NCBI GenBank assembly: GCA_965205385.1
Contig: CBDBGS010000006.1
Coordinates: 496,001-560,000 of the forward strand
Direction: 5' to 3'
Length of the DNA: 64,000 nucleotides
From: CATOSP01 sp965205385
Lineage (GTDB): Bacteria > Chloroflexota > Dehalococcoidia > Lucifugimonadales > UBA3495
Shown: positions 42,162 to 51,227 of the stretch, one piece after another
Position numbering within the stretch: position 1 is the first letter of the stretch
How the letters are laid out: every line of letters starts with the position of its first letter
The notes under the pieces: generated by a model
What the model saw: the letters and a program-made list of their open reading frames with translations, nothing else
The model's database searches: none
What the model was told of the DNA's origin: nothing
Translations under genes and position numbers: made by a program

Positions 42162-43247
42162 TTAGGATACGGCTACTTCGCTGAAGTGGGGCATTACCTC
42201 TTTGGCGAACAACTCGATGGAGCGCATCACCTTCCAGTGAGGAAGACCCACGAACCCGAAGTTGCCGAAGACGTGGTTGATTCCCGCTGCCTGGACCTCT
42301 TTAAGCCGCTCGATGACCACGTCGGGGGTCCCCCGGAGGGGCGGCAGGCCCGCATGGCCCAGGTCGTCCCGGCGTTCCCGGTCCTGTTGGCGGTTGGCCC
42401 AGTGCTCATAACCCTTGGCGATCTTGCCGTTCTTGTCCACGGGCATCCCGATCGGCGCGCCGTTGGTCCCGGTGGAACGAAGAATCCTGGAGGAAAAGTC
42501 CTCCAGACCTATTGGATCGTTCTCCGCCTCTTCCATCGTGGGCGCCACGTAAATTGACTTGGACATTGGCGGGTCGAGGTGGGCGTGTTCGTGACCGTGT
42601 TCTTCCATCTTTTCGCGCCACAGTTTTATTACCTGGGGGGCTTGACCCATGATGTCGGTGGGTCCGCCGGCGATAACCTGGATCTTACGGCTGGCGGCGA
42701 ATTCCACGCTGGCCGGGCTGGTGCTGACGGCCTGGAAAAGGGGCGGATAGGGCTTCTGCACCGGCTTGGGCAGCACCCAAAGGTCATCCACATCGGTGAA
42801 CTGGCCGTGATAGGTCAGTTTCTCTTCGGTCCAAGCCCTAATCATGACGTCGACGGCCTCGGCGAACCGGTCCCTGCTGGTATCTATGTCGACGCCGATC
42901 CCGTCAAATTCCTGCTGCTGGTACCCGGCTCCGATGCCAAGATTGAGCCTGCCGCCGCTCATGACGTCGAGCATGGCCACTTCTTCGGCCACCAGGATCG
43001 GGTTATGCAACGGTAAGACTATGACCGCCGTCCCAATGCGGATATCCTTCGTGCGGCCTACGACAGTCCCAAGGAACGACCAGATTCCCGATAGCAGGCC
43101 GTGGCGGGAAAAACGGTGCTCTCCCAGCCAGACTTCGTCGATGCCGAGCTGGTCGGCAAGCTCGATCTGTTCCAGGGCTTCGGACAATGCTTGTTGCTGG
43201 GTAAACGTCTCGTGCCAGGGAACGATGGTAAAGAGTCCGAATTTCAT
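42162..43247 (-). CDS. LLM class flavin-dependent oxidoreductase
   Basis: A 361-residue luciferase-like protein of the same family as its neighbours: FGLFTIVPWHETFTQQQAL start, WLGEHRFSRHG, RIGTAVIVLPLHNP, LNLGIGAGYQQQEF, and HVFGNFGFVGLPHWKV near the C-terminus. The region SIYVAPTMEEAENDPIGLE is characteristic of the alkane/limonene-like LLM branch. It follows the NAD-binding protein gene by 168 bp and precedes the next LLM gene by 159 bp on the same strand. The substrate is unknown. Confidence 0.88.
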   Translation of the reverse strand: MKFGLFTIVPWHETFTQQQALSEALEQIELADQLGIDEVWLGEHRFSRHGLLSGIWSFLGTVVGRTKDIRIGTAVIVLPLHNPILVAEEVAMLDVMSGGRLNLGIGAGYQQQEFDGIGVDIDTSRDRFAEAVDVMIRAWTEEKLTYHGQFTDVDDLWVLPKPVQKPYPPLFQAVSTSPASVEFAASRKIQVIAGGPTDIMGQAPQVIKLWREKMEEHGHEHAHLDPPMSKSIYVAPTMEEAENDPIGLEDFSSRILRSTGTNGAPIGMPVDKNGKIAKGYEHWANRQQDRERRDDLGHAGLPPLRGTPDVVIERLKEVQAAGINHVFGNFGFVGLPHWKVMRSIELFAKEVMPHFSEVAVS

Positions 43248-43415
43248 GGGGCCTCCCCTTGCGGCGCTCTATGGCGGGATTAAGGTGCTTCGCGGTGCCC
43301 AATAACTGCTGGGGTTACGGGGCGTATCGTTGGCAGCATACACCGGGGCAGCTACCGATTCAAGCCTGGGTAGCTCCGCCGGGGGCTTGGGGGCGGGATG
43401 CTTAGGAGAGGCTTG

Positions 43416-44336
43416 CTATCGTAGGTAGTGCCTCTGTAACTCCGACGCATATTCGGCCCCAAGGGCAGACGCATTCCGCCTGTCCGACAACCACTCTCTC
43501 AGAGAGACGGCTCCGGTAGGGGCGGCCTCCGAGAAGAGCAGGTTGTCCCGCAACCCGCCGACTTCGTCCCAGGTCAACATTACATCGTTGAGAGCCCGCC
43601 CTATCACGCGGGAGAAGAACAGGGCAGCTTTGGAGGGCAAATGCAACACCCGGGCCCTGCTGCCTATGGCGGTTGCCGTCAGGTCGACCAACTCGTTAAA
43701 AGAAAGGGTGTCTGGGCCGATTGCGTCCACAACAAGGTCTTCGGACTTATCCGCCGACTCAACCGCCAGCCGGGCCAAGTCTTCTACGTAGATGGGTTGC
43801 AACAGGTATTCGCCCGTGCCAGGTACGACGAATATGGGAAACTTGCGAAGCATCCAGGCGATGTTGTTGAGCAGGACGTCGCCTTCGCCAAATACGAACG
43901 CGGGCCGGACAATCGCATAGGAAAGGCCCGACTCCCGGATCGCCCGCTCCACCTGCGCCTTACCGTTGAAATAGGGGTAAGGGGAGTCGAGGGACGGGTT
44001 GGTGATGCTGACGTGGACGAGCCGTTGGACTCCGGCGTCCTTGGCCGCACGAATGAGGGTCTTGATGTTCCGGATAGCCCCTTCGAACGTCACCTGGCCC
44101 CACCCGAACCTGACCCAGTAGGTGTTGTAGAGTGTCTTAACCCCCGTAAGCTCCGCAGCCAGCTTGTCTGGTGCGTCAAAGTAGAACGGGGCAGCATCGA
44201 TCTGGCCCCCGAAATAGTTGGGGCTATCCGGGTGTCCGGTGATGGTCTTGACCAGGTCACCTCTGGCCAGGAGGCGGGACGCGATGCGCCTCCCAGTGAA
44301 CCCGAACGCGCCGGTGACGACGTTTAGGTCTGGCAC
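43416..44336 (-). CDS. NAD(P)-binding epimerase/NDUFA9-like protein
   Basis: A 306-residue SDR/atypical protein with the N-terminal loop VVTGAFGFTGRRIASRL (TGxxGxxG). The active-site tyrosine motif of classical SDRs is not clear (YPYFNGKAQVE in the usual YxxxK position: Tyr then NGK). Resembles NAD(P)H-binding proteins of the NmrA/NDUFA9 group. Sits in the LLM cluster, where a reductase or ketoreductase would fit, but the function is not settled. Confidence 0.78.
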   Translation of the reverse strand: MPDLNVVTGAFGFTGRRIASRLLARGDLVKTITGHPDSPNYFGGQIDAAPFYFDAPDKLAAELTGVKTLYNTYWVRFGWGQVTFEGAIRNIKTLIRAAKDAGVQRLVHVSITNPSLDSPYPYFNGKAQVERAIRESGLSYAIVRPAFVFGEGDVLLNNIAWMLRKFPIFVVPGTGEYLLQPIYVEDLARLAVESADKSEDLVVDAIGPDTLSFNELVDLTATAIGSRARVLHLPSKAALFFSRVIGRALNDVMLTWDEVGGLRDNLLFSEAAPTGAVSLREWLSDRRNASALGAEYASELQRHYLR

Positions 44337-44402
44337 TCGACCATCACCTCGACGAGGAATGGGCCGGGGCAGGAGCTGCCCGGCCCACGGCCGAAACGGG
44401 GA

Positions 44403-44819
44403 TTACGACGATGTGATCCAGCCGGTGTGGGAGATGTCGATCACCACTCCGTCGGGTCCCGACCACTTCATTTCGAAGTTGCGGGGAGACCCCGGAGCCG
44501 CCATGGTAGTGTCCAACCCTTCCCTGGATGAGATGGACGTGCCGTTTGCGCTGTCTAGCTTGTCGCAGGCCGCGTCCAGGTCATCTACCATAAAGCCGAT
44601 GTGATGGATGCCGTTGTAGTTGTCACCGTTGGGCCCGACGTCCGCGTCCTTTTGGGCAGTCTTGTGGTTCAGAATAGCGAGGTTGATGTAGCCGTCGGAG
44701 AGAAACACCGCCCCGTTATCGCTGCGGCGGACCTCCTCCATCTCGAACGCCTTTTTGTAGAACTCGGCCACCTCGCTGGGGTTGGCTGTGGTCAACGCGA
44801 TATGCCTGATCTTAGCCAT
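44403..44819 (-). CDS. VOC (glyoxalase/dioxygenase) family protein
   Basis: A 138-residue single-domain VOC protein. It starts KIRHIALTTANPSEVAEFYKK, with His near residue 6 and a Glu in the second half (FEMKWSGPDG) as metal-ligand candidates. The middle, NYNGIHHIGFMVDD, supplies another His. VOC proteins include glyoxalases, epimerases, extradiol dioxygenases and antibiotic-binding proteins, so the reaction is not assigned. The start follows the amine oxidase stop by 47 bp. Confidence 0.85.
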   Translation of the reverse strand: MAKIRHIALTTANPSEVAEFYKKAFEMEEVRRSDNGAVFLSDGYINLAILNHKTAQKDADVGPNGDNYNGIHHIGFMVDDLDAACDKLDSANGTSISSREGLDTTMAAPGSPRNFEMKWSGPDGVVIDISHTGWITSS

Positions 44820-44866
44820 GTGCGATCTCCTTCAGGGAGTGATTTTGGGTGTCCGGTTATGAGTGG

Positions 44867-46057
44867 TTACTCTTCGACCATCTTGCTGCTGGCATAGAAG
44901 TCTCCGGCGATGCCGGCGAACCTCTCCGGAAGGAAAATGTCCATGTCGGCGGGCATCTTGTGGCTCCCCCTTGCGATGAACTCGCCGATGACCTTGCCGG
45001 TGATGGGGCCCAGATGGATGCCCTTCGTGGTGTGGCCGGTGGCCAGGACGATGCCTTCCCAGCCGGGCACTGGCCCGATTATCGGTAAACGGTCAGGGCT
45101 CAACGGCCGTGACCCTGCGATCTGCCGCACCAACTCGGCCCTCTCCAGTTCCGGAAGGACATCTATGGCCCGGTTTAAAAGTTCGATCTTGGCGGCCTCG
45201 GTGGGCTGCCGGTCGAACTCTTCTCCCCAGAACAGCGATTCGGTGTCATAATCGCGTCCTCCTGTGCTACCCACGCTAAGGAACCCATCCCGCCTGCTGA
45301 TCATGTGACCGCGTTTGGGGGAGCTTATCAACACCTCTAACGCCGGTCCCTCGAACTTTAGTTGCAGCCGCTCGCCCTTTAACGGACGGACCGGAATGGG
45401 GAAGCCAAGGGTATCCCCGAAGTTGCAACTCCACGTCCCCGCGGCCAGAACCACCGAGGCGCAGGGGATATCGCCTCCATCCGTCTTGACTCCTACCACT
45501 CTCCTGCCCTCGGTGAGCAGTCCCGTAGCTTCCCTGAGGTGCAACTCCGCGCCGTTCTGTTCGGCTGCCTGGGCCAGCGCCAATGTGAGCCGATAGCTGT
45601 CTAGCTGGGTAGATTCTTCCTCGTATACGCCGCCCAGGACGTTGGGCGTGATGCGGGGTTCGATTTTGCGGATCTCGGAAGGATGGACCCAACTCATGGC
45701 AACGTGTTCTTGTTGCCAGAGCATTGACTCTTGGATAAGCTGCGCTTCCTCTTCGTCCAAGGCAAGGCGCAGGGACGGCCTGCGTTGACACAGCAGGTCG
45801 ATGCCGGTGGCGGCCTCCAGTTGGGGCACGAGGGTGGAGAATTCGCGGTAGGCGGCAAGACCGAATTGGAAGGAAGGGCCTTCGGAGAACTCGCCCCCCA
45901 GTAGACTTAGGAAACCGGTAGCATGGGCCGACGCACCGCTGCCTATGGCATCGCGTTCCAGGATGGTCACGTTGAGGCGCTGCAGCGACAGGTAGTAGGC
46001 TAGCGAGCAGCCAACGGCGCCAGCGCCAATAACGACCACATCCGCCGAATCGGGCAT
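44867..46057 (-). CDS. FAD-dependent D-amino acid/glycine oxidase-like oxidoreductase (DAO family)
   Basis: A 396-residue DAO-family flavoprotein with the N-terminal FAD motif VVVIGAGAVGCSLAYYL (GxGxxG) and an Arg/Glu ribose site (LERDAIGSG). C-terminal segments GSRPLSPDRLPIIGP and ATGHTTKGIHLGP are characteristic of glycine/sarcosine/D-amino-acid oxidases. It oxidises an amine to an imine with release of H2O2 or electrons; substrate unknown. It lies between the large LLM gene (downstream at 46309) and the VOC gene (47 bp). Confidence 0.9.
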   Translation of the reverse strand: MPDSADVVVIGAGAVGCSLAYYLSLQRLNVTILERDAIGSGASAHATGFLSLLGGEFSEGPSFQFGLAAYREFSTLVPQLEAATGIDLLCQRRPSLRLALDEEEAQLIQESMLWQQEHVAMSWVHPSEIRKIEPRITPNVLGGVYEEESTQLDSYRLTLALAQAAEQNGAELHLREATGLLTEGRRVVGVKTDGGDIPCASVVLAAGTWSCNFGDTLGFPIPVRPLKGERLQLKFEGPALEVLISSPKRGHMISRRDGFLSVGSTGGRDYDTESLFWGEEFDRQPTEAAKIELLNRAIDVLPELERAELVRQIAGSRPLSPDRLPIIGPVPGWEGIVLATGHTTKGIHLGPITGKVIGEFIARGSHKMPADMDIFLPERFAGIAGDFYASSKMVEE

Positions 46058-46225
46058 GGACAGAGACCTCCGGGCGGCAAGTTCCCACGATTATCGGCGC
46101 GCGGCCATTTGCTGTCAACTTGGGGAGGTCTGTTGTCGCATAGCTTCAATCGCTCGGGATACAGGGCAAGCATCACCGTCCCCGTATGCGAAAGTGGACC
46201 TCAGCGCCAATGCGGCACAATAGAA

Positions 46226-46260
46226 GACCCCACCTCCCGAGAGTCCCAGGAGGTGGGGTC
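46226..46260 (-). terminator. terminator after the 415-residue LLM gene
   Basis: A perfect 12-bp stem, GACCCCACCTCC (46226-46237) with GGAGGTGGGGTC (46249-46260), 11-base loop. On the minus strand the stem is followed by TTCTATTGT, a T-rich run. It lies 48 bp after the LLM stop at 46309 and separates it from the amine oxidase gene; the rest of the 251-bp gap (46058-46308) shows no gene. Confidence 0.8.
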
Positions 46261-46308
46261 GTATTGCGGGGTAGTCTGGCCGTTTGGCCGACCGGGCGCG
46301 CGGGCTGG

Positions 46309-47556
46309 CTAATCGTCTGCGGGGACTGCCACGTTGTCCTCGAAGGGCTTGTTGGTTGCGGGGTCGCGCTCGAACGGGCTGAACAGCTCCAGTTCCTTCC
46401 CCATCTCTTTCACCGCGGGGATCACTTCCTCGCCCATGAGCTTGAGGCTGCGCATCTGGTCCTCGTGGGTCATCGCTCCGTCGCCGTCCCAGAAGAAGAC
46501 GCTGCCGGGGCGCAGGTACTCCAGCACGTAACGGATCTTGGGAAGCACGGTCTCAGGAGTGCCGGTGATAATTGTGTAGTCTTCGACCTGTTCTTCGAAC
46601 GGACGGCGGTTAATTCCACCGCGGCCCTGGGGGCCGAACGAGGCGGCGGCCAGCCGGCGGGAGTTGCGCGACGTGTGGCCGGGCAGGTTCATAACCGCCG
46701 GGTTAACCTGGCCTTCGTTGCCAGCCAGGAAGGGGTTGCTGACACCGGACAGGTACTTCCGGCCAACCTCTTCCGCCTTCTCTTCCGTCTCGTCAACGTG
46801 GACCTTCCACAGATAGGAGACGTTCTGGGTGCCGGACTGGTAACCAAACTCCGCCGCAGTGTCGTGGTAGAGCTGGAAAGCGTCCTTGGTGGGTCCGAGC
46901 TTGGTGGCCAGTAGGACCAGCGGATAGCGGTGCTCGGCGCACCACTTCACGGTCTCCACGCTGACGGTAGAAGGAATCCATATCTGTGGGTGGGGCTGCT
47001 GCAGCGGGCGGCACCAGGGGTTGACGTACCGGTACTGGTAGTGTTTGCCTTCCCACCGGAACGGTCCGGGCGTCGTCCACGCCTTGATGATGAAGTCGTG
47101 AGCTTCTTCAAACCGCTCCCGGTTATAGGTCGGGGGCGCATTGTGGGCCACGCTCTCCCGTCCGCCGCCACGCACGAAGCCGGAGACCAAACGGCCCTCG
47201 GAAATCATGTCGATCATGGCCAACTGCTCGGCCAGCCACAGGGGATCATCCCAGATGGGCAACACGTTACCCAGGATGATTATCTTGGCCTTTTTGGTGA
47301 TCCTGGCCAGGATGGACGCGCCGACGTTGGTAACACCCTGCATACAAAACGGGGTGCTGTGGTGCTCGTTCAGCATCAGGCCTTCGAAGCCCATCTCTTC
47401 CGCGTACATCTTTTCGTCGAGATAGCGGTTGTAAAGACGCGAGCCGATGGCCGGGTTGTAGTTGGCGTTGCTGATTGTAAGGTCGGTGCTCTGGGTCCCC
47501 ATGAGACCCGAAGATTCGTCCTGCCAGGGCTGCTCGGTAAAGTGACCGATTAACAT
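46309..47556 (-). CDS. LLM class flavin-dependent oxidoreductase (long form)
   Basis: A 415-residue luciferase-like monooxygenase, longer than its two neighbours. Motifs: YAEEMGFEGLMLNEHH, LGNVLPIWDDPLWLAEQLAMID, GFVRGGGRESV, and WIPSTVSVETVKWCAEHRYP; the C-terminal region MTHEDQMRSLKLMGEEVIP is typical. The long insertion (about residues 270-330) with a RRPFEEQV segment may cap the active site. No reductase is fused, so a separate flavin donor is needed; the flavin reductase at 51228 is a candidate. Substrate unknown. Confidence 0.88.
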   Translation of the reverse strand: MLIGHFTEQPWQDESSGLMGTQSTDLTISNANYNPAIGSRLYNRYLDEKMYAEEMGFEGLMLNEHHSTPFCMQGVTNVGASILARITKKAKIIILGNVLPIWDDPLWLAEQLAMIDMISEGRLVSGFVRGGGRESVAHNAPPTYNRERFEEAHDFIIKAWTTPGPFRWEGKHYQYRYVNPWCRPLQQPHPQIWIPSTVSVETVKWCAEHRYPLVLLATKLGPTKDAFQLYHDTAAEFGYQSGTQNVSYLWKVHVDETEEKAEEVGRKYLSGVSNPFLAGNEGQVNPAVMNLPGHTSRNSRRLAAASFGPQGRGGINRRPFEEQVEDYTIITGTPETVLPKIRYVLEYLRPGSVFFWDGDGAMTHEDQMRSLKLMGEEVIPAVKEMGKELELFSPFERDPATNKPFEDNVAVPADD

Positions 47557-47918
47557 CCGGCTGCCTCCAAATATGTGGCCGATTATTAGCTGGACTGGGG
47601 GAAATCCATTGGTCCCGCTCCTGCAATCCCCGTGGATTGACAGGTTGCAAGTACAGGAAGTCTACCACCCGCGCCGTTGGAGTGTCCAGCAAGGATGCGC
47701 TTCTGGACGAGGTTAAACCGGGGTTATGGCAAGGGTATAGCGGGGTCAAAAGGAAGGCCGGCGGCCCTGGGCTGTGGGGCTCAGGCTGCGGAAGGACCTG
47801 TGTCAACCAATGTCGGCCCGGTTACCCGCGCCCGAAGCTTCTGCTAAACTTGGACCGCTCCAGCCAGAGGCTGAATTTTCCTCAGGGAAGGGCGGATAAC
47901 GCTACAGGGAGGACTATA
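47557..47918. other. 362-bp divergent regulatory region
   Basis: Lies between the divergent LLM gene (minus) and the aldolase gene (plus). A long frame from 47637 runs through it but lacks a ribosome site and family similarity before 47919. Bases around 47637-47642 (TTGACA) and TGCTAAACT near 47853 resemble promoter elements, but the spacing is not canonical. No operator repeat was recognised. Confidence 0.5.
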
Positions 47919-48671
47919 TTGGTACAGATTAGGCCCAACAGGGCCAAGCTAAAGCTACAGCAAGGCGGGGTGGTAACCACCATTTCCGGCCTGCAGTCCA
48001 GTGAGACCATCGACTTTCTTGGCCCCCTCGGGTTCGATGCCGCATGGATCGAGGGGGAACACGGACCGGTGACCTGGGACCAACTTGGCGACCAGACCCG
48101 GGCATGTGACCTGTGGGGCATCACGCCGGTGGTGCGCGTCGACTCCAACTCGCCCTCGGTAATTACCCGCACGCTGGACCGAGGCGCGATGGGAATAGTT
48201 GTTCCTCACGTCAATAACCGGGATGAAGCGGAACAGGCCGCGAAGTCCGCGAAGTACGCGCCGACGGGGTACCGGGGAATGTTTGGCGGACGCCAGGCGT
48301 TCGGTGTGCCCGATTTCCTGGAACACGCCAACGAGCAGTCGATGGTTGTTGTTCTCATAGAGGAAGCCGAAGCTCTGCGGAACTTGGACGAAATTCTAAA
48401 GGTGGACAACATAGATGTGTTCTTCGTTGCCCCATCGGACCTAGCGCAGACCATGGGTCACATCGGCAACCCTGGTCATCCCGACGTCCAGAAAGCGATC
48501 GACGACGGTATCGCCCGGATCGTGGATTCCGGCCGGACGGCTGGGACGCTGGTCAACGACGACAACATCACGAGGTACATAAACCAGGGCGTGAAGTTCA
48601 CCATGACTTCATGGAATGCCTGGGTCGCCCGGGGAGCGGCCGAGTTCTTGGGTAAGGTCGCCAACGCCTGA
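47919..48671 (+). CDS. HpcH/HpaI aldolase family protein
   Basis: A 250-residue class II pyruvate aldolase of the HpcH/HpaI family, cleaving 4-hydroxy-2-oxoacids to pyruvate plus an aldehyde with a divalent metal. Motifs: FDAAWIEGEHGP, TPVVRVDSNSP, DRGAMGIVVPHVN, YRGMFGGRQAFG and FFVAPSDLAQTMG. TTG at 47919 is chosen because GGGAGG (47908-47912) lies six bases upstream and the length then fits the family. Upstream frame to 47637 is rejected. It starts 362 bp from the divergent LLM gene. Confidence 0.88.
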   Translation: MVQIRPNRAKLKLQQGGVVTTISGLQSSETIDFLGPLGFDAAWIEGEHGPVTWDQLGDQTRACDLWGITPVVRVDSNSPSVITRTLDRGAMGIVVPHVNNRDEAEQAAKSAKYAPTGYRGMFGGRQAFGVPDFLEHANEQSMVVVLIEEAEALRNLDEILKVDNIDVFFVAPSDLAQTMGHIGNPGHPDVQKAIDDGIARIVDSGRTAGTLVNDDNITRYINQGVKFTMTSWNAWVARGAAEFLGKVANA

Positions 48672-48705
48672 TCTCCGGGCCTGCAGCGTGTATCGAGACC
48701 TGGTC

Positions 48706-49971
48706 CTAAGAAGGTGGGCGGCGGAGGTCGGCCCTCACCGGCAACAACACGAGGCCGCCGACCAGGAAAGAAGTACCGCACCCCATCAGCAGGGCCAGGT
48801 AGCCCGAGGTGGGCGAGGCGCTGTTGAGCAGGTCGACACCCGGGCCGAGGAGCTTGGCGGACGCCGCCCCACCGATGGTTGCCAGGTTGACCACTCCCAT
48901 GTGCATCGCCTCCCGGCCAGAGGTTCCCATGTCGTTGGCCAGCGCCCAATTGGAACTGAGGAGCGCGCCCACAGATAGGCCGATCACCGTGGCGATCACC
49001 AACACTTCCGTCGCGCTGCCAGCGGAGAGCATCCACCACGTGCTGCCCGCCGCGCCGAAGGACCCGGCCAGGAGCACCGGTTTGCGTCCGAACTTGTCCG
49101 ACCCCCACTCGGCGAGATACGCGCTCACCGCTATCCCACTCCCCACAAAGAGGATCATGTTTCCCAGACCCACCACGGGGTTTTCCAGGCCAACCCTGTC
49201 ACGGAGAAAGAATAGACCGTAGGCCTGGAATACCGCGACCGGGGCTACCAGCATAAACCGGGACGCGAGGAACCACCTCAATTGGGGGTGAAGGCCCGGG
49301 GGTCTAAACCCCGTCGTGCCGGTCTGGTCAGCGGGGCGTGGCCTGGCTGGTTGCCTCCTCAAAACAGCAACGGAGCTAATTGAGGTGGCTACGATGAGGT
49401 TTATGCCCAAGATTATAAGGGCGACCCATAGCCACTCGATGGCCGCGCCAAATGCGTACATTCCCATGACTCTGGTGCTTATCCAGATGAACGTTACGCC
49501 TCCGGCGGCGTCGGCCAGAATCTTAATAGCTGAGGCGACTCCGGTCCGGTTCGCTGGAACCAGGTCTTGTATCAACGCCAGGTAGGGCCCGTAGCCCACG
49601 TTGATCCCCGCCTGCACCACGAGCCAAACTACAAAGAGCAGTAAGAAATGGGGCGCGAAGCCGATGCCCACCATGCCGAGGCAGACAATTAGGCAGCCGC
49701 AGATCATGTAGGGGACCCGGCGGCCCAGCCTTGAACGCGTACGGTCGCTGAACCTCGCGACGACCACCTGGACTAGTCCCGCCACAACTAGGCCGCTGAC
49801 TCCCAAGAGGCCCACCGAGCTGTTTTTAAGAGCGTCTGGCGCCAGGACCAAGACTAGGACCGGCAGAATTACGGTGTCTGCGCCGAGGAAAAAGCTATTA
49901 ATCCCCACTCCGAAGGCGTTGAGCCTCAGTAGGGCCAGATTGCTCCAGGTGTCATGTCCAGATAGTGACAT
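48706..49971 (-). CDS. MFS transporter
   Basis: A 421-residue 12-helix MFS protein with DRTRSRLGRRVPYM in the loop between helices 2 and 3 (canonical motif A-like) and WGSDKFGRKP in the second half. The sequence resembles the GPH/SLC45-like branch, but the substrate is unassigned. It is the only minus-strand gene here, between two plus-strand genes. Confidence 0.82.
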   Translation of the reverse strand: MSLSGHDTWSNLALLRLNAFGVGINSFFLGADTVILPVLVLVLAPDALKNSSVGLLGVSGLVVAGLVQVVVARFSDRTRSRLGRRVPYMICGCLIVCLGMVGIGFAPHFLLLFVVWLVVQAGINVGYGPYLALIQDLVPANRTGVASAIKILADAAGGVTFIWISTRVMGMYAFGAAIEWLWVALIILGINLIVATSISSVAVLRRQPARPRPADQTGTTGFRPPGLHPQLRWFLASRFMLVAPVAVFQAYGLFFLRDRVGLENPVVGLGNMILFVGSGIAVSAYLAEWGSDKFGRKPVLLAGSFGAAGSTWWMLSAGSATEVLVIATVIGLSVGALLSSNWALANDMGTSGREAMHMGVVNLATIGGAASAKLLGPGVDLLNSASPTSGYLALLMGCGTSFLVGGLVLLPVRADLRRPPS

Positions 49972-50103
49972 GGTCCGGGCCCCTATGATACAACATCATC
50001 TGCGGCCCTATCCTAAGAATTACAGCGATTGCCGGGATGTCATTGCCGGGATGCCCCGGAGGGGGCTATCCACGCCCGATTCCATCACTGAGGGCTTTTG
50101 CTC

Positions 50104-51084
50104 ATGAAGATTTGCTCTCTTTTGCCCAGCGGCACCGAGATATTGTTTGCCCTCGGCCTCGGGGACTCGGTGGTTGGCGTGAGCGACCTTTGCGTCTATC
50201 CACCGGAAGCGGCGGCCAAGCAGGTCGTCTCCCGCAGCAAGATCGACGTGGATAGGATGTCCAGCGAACAGGTAGAGGAGCGGATGCGGCAAATCCTCGC
50301 TGCCGGAGAGAGCCCGTACGAGTTGGACTTGGAGTGGCTGTGGGATAACCCGCCCGACGTCGTCTTCACTCAGGACCTTTGCTATTTCTGTGAGATCGAC
50401 GCGGCGACTGTGGACCGCGCCGTGGTTGGGATGCCCATACAACCAAAGGTGGTGGTGCTGCAACCGAGGACTCTGCCCGAGATATTCGACAGCATTTGCG
50501 AGATAGGCCGGGCCTGCGGGGCAGAATACGAGGCCCAGCGGTTGGTCGATGGCCTCTCCAATCGAGTCAGGAGGATAACCGACAGGCTGAAATCGGTCAA
50601 GACTACCCCGAAAACTTACTCGCTGGAGGGGATAAACCCCATCGTGATCGGGGGTCATTGGATACCGGAGCTGTTGAGTTTAGCCGGCGGTCATGTCCCA
50701 TTTTCCCCCGGCTGCGCCGCATCCAGGATTTCATGGGAAGACGTTCGGGGCTTTGCCCCGGAAAAGCTTTTTATTGATCTCTGCTCCTCCGACGTGGCGC
50801 GGGGCTTGAGAGAGGTCTCCTGGTTGGCTGGTCAGGATGGGTGGGATGAGCTTCCCGCGGTACGCTCTGGCGAAGTCTACCTAATCGACCACGTGTATTT
50901 CAGTTGCCCTGGTCCAAGGGTCGTCGAAGGCCTGGAGATTCTAGCCGAACTGACACACCCGGACCGGTTTGAAGGAATGGTTCCCTCGGGTGCGGTCGCG
51001 AAGCTGGACCCCGCCCTGGCCTCAGGAGTTTCACCGGGAGACATCTCCGGATGTTTTCGGCCCTATCCAGGTGGCCCAGGCTGA
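50104..51084 (+). CDS. BtuF-like substrate-binding protein without signal peptide
   Basis: A 326-residue helical-backbone periplasmic-binding-fold protein, similar to cobalamin/iron-siderophore binding proteins (BtuF/FepB). Two lobes: KICSLLPSGTEILFALGLG with DPPDVVF-type (NPPDVVFTQDLC), and the second with WIPELLSLAGG, APEKLFID and VDHVYF-like LIDHVYF. No signal peptide or lipobox Cys is visible at the N-terminus (MKICSLLPS), so it may be cytosolic, as seen in the cobalamin-binding-like proteins of some bacteria. ATG 50104 is preferred because GAGGG lies nine bases upstream; no permease or ATPase gene is adjacent. Confidence 0.8.
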   Translation: MKICSLLPSGTEILFALGLGDSVVGVSDLCVYPPEAAAKQVVSRSKIDVDRMSSEQVEERMRQILAAGESPYELDLEWLWDNPPDVVFTQDLCYFCEIDAATVDRAVVGMPIQPKVVVLQPRTLPEIFDSICEIGRACGAEYEAQRLVDGLSNRVRRITDRLKSVKTTPKTYSLEGINPIVIGGHWIPELLSLAGGHVPFSPGCAASRISWEDVRGFAPEKLFIDLCSSDVARGLREVSWLAGQDGWDELPAVRSGEVYLIDHVYFSCPGPRVVEGLEILAELTHPDRFEGMVPSGAVAKLDPALASGVSPGDISGCFRPYPGGPG

Positions 51085-51168
51085 CTTCGAGGTTGGTCAA
51101 TCGATATCGCTGTCTGGAGGCCGGCCTTGTGGGGTTGAAGATTGGATTTGAAGCGGCTCCCGTTGCCG

Positions 51169-51198
51169 TTGGCGATAGTGATTGAGTGTGTTTATAAT
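51169..51198 (+). promoter_or_regulatory. putative sigma-70-type promoter of the flavin reductase gene
   Basis: TTGGCG at 51169-51174 and a perfect TATAAT at 51193-51198 with an 18-bp spacer, 30 bp before the GTG start. Motif-only. Confidence 0.5.
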
Positions 51199-51227
51199 GG
51201 GGACAAATACGCGGGAAGGGTAAGATA

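Noticed and set aside
47637..47918. A longer N-terminus for the HpcH/HpaI aldolase.
   Set aside because: The added 94 residues have no family similarity, and a good ribosome site lies just before TTG 47919.
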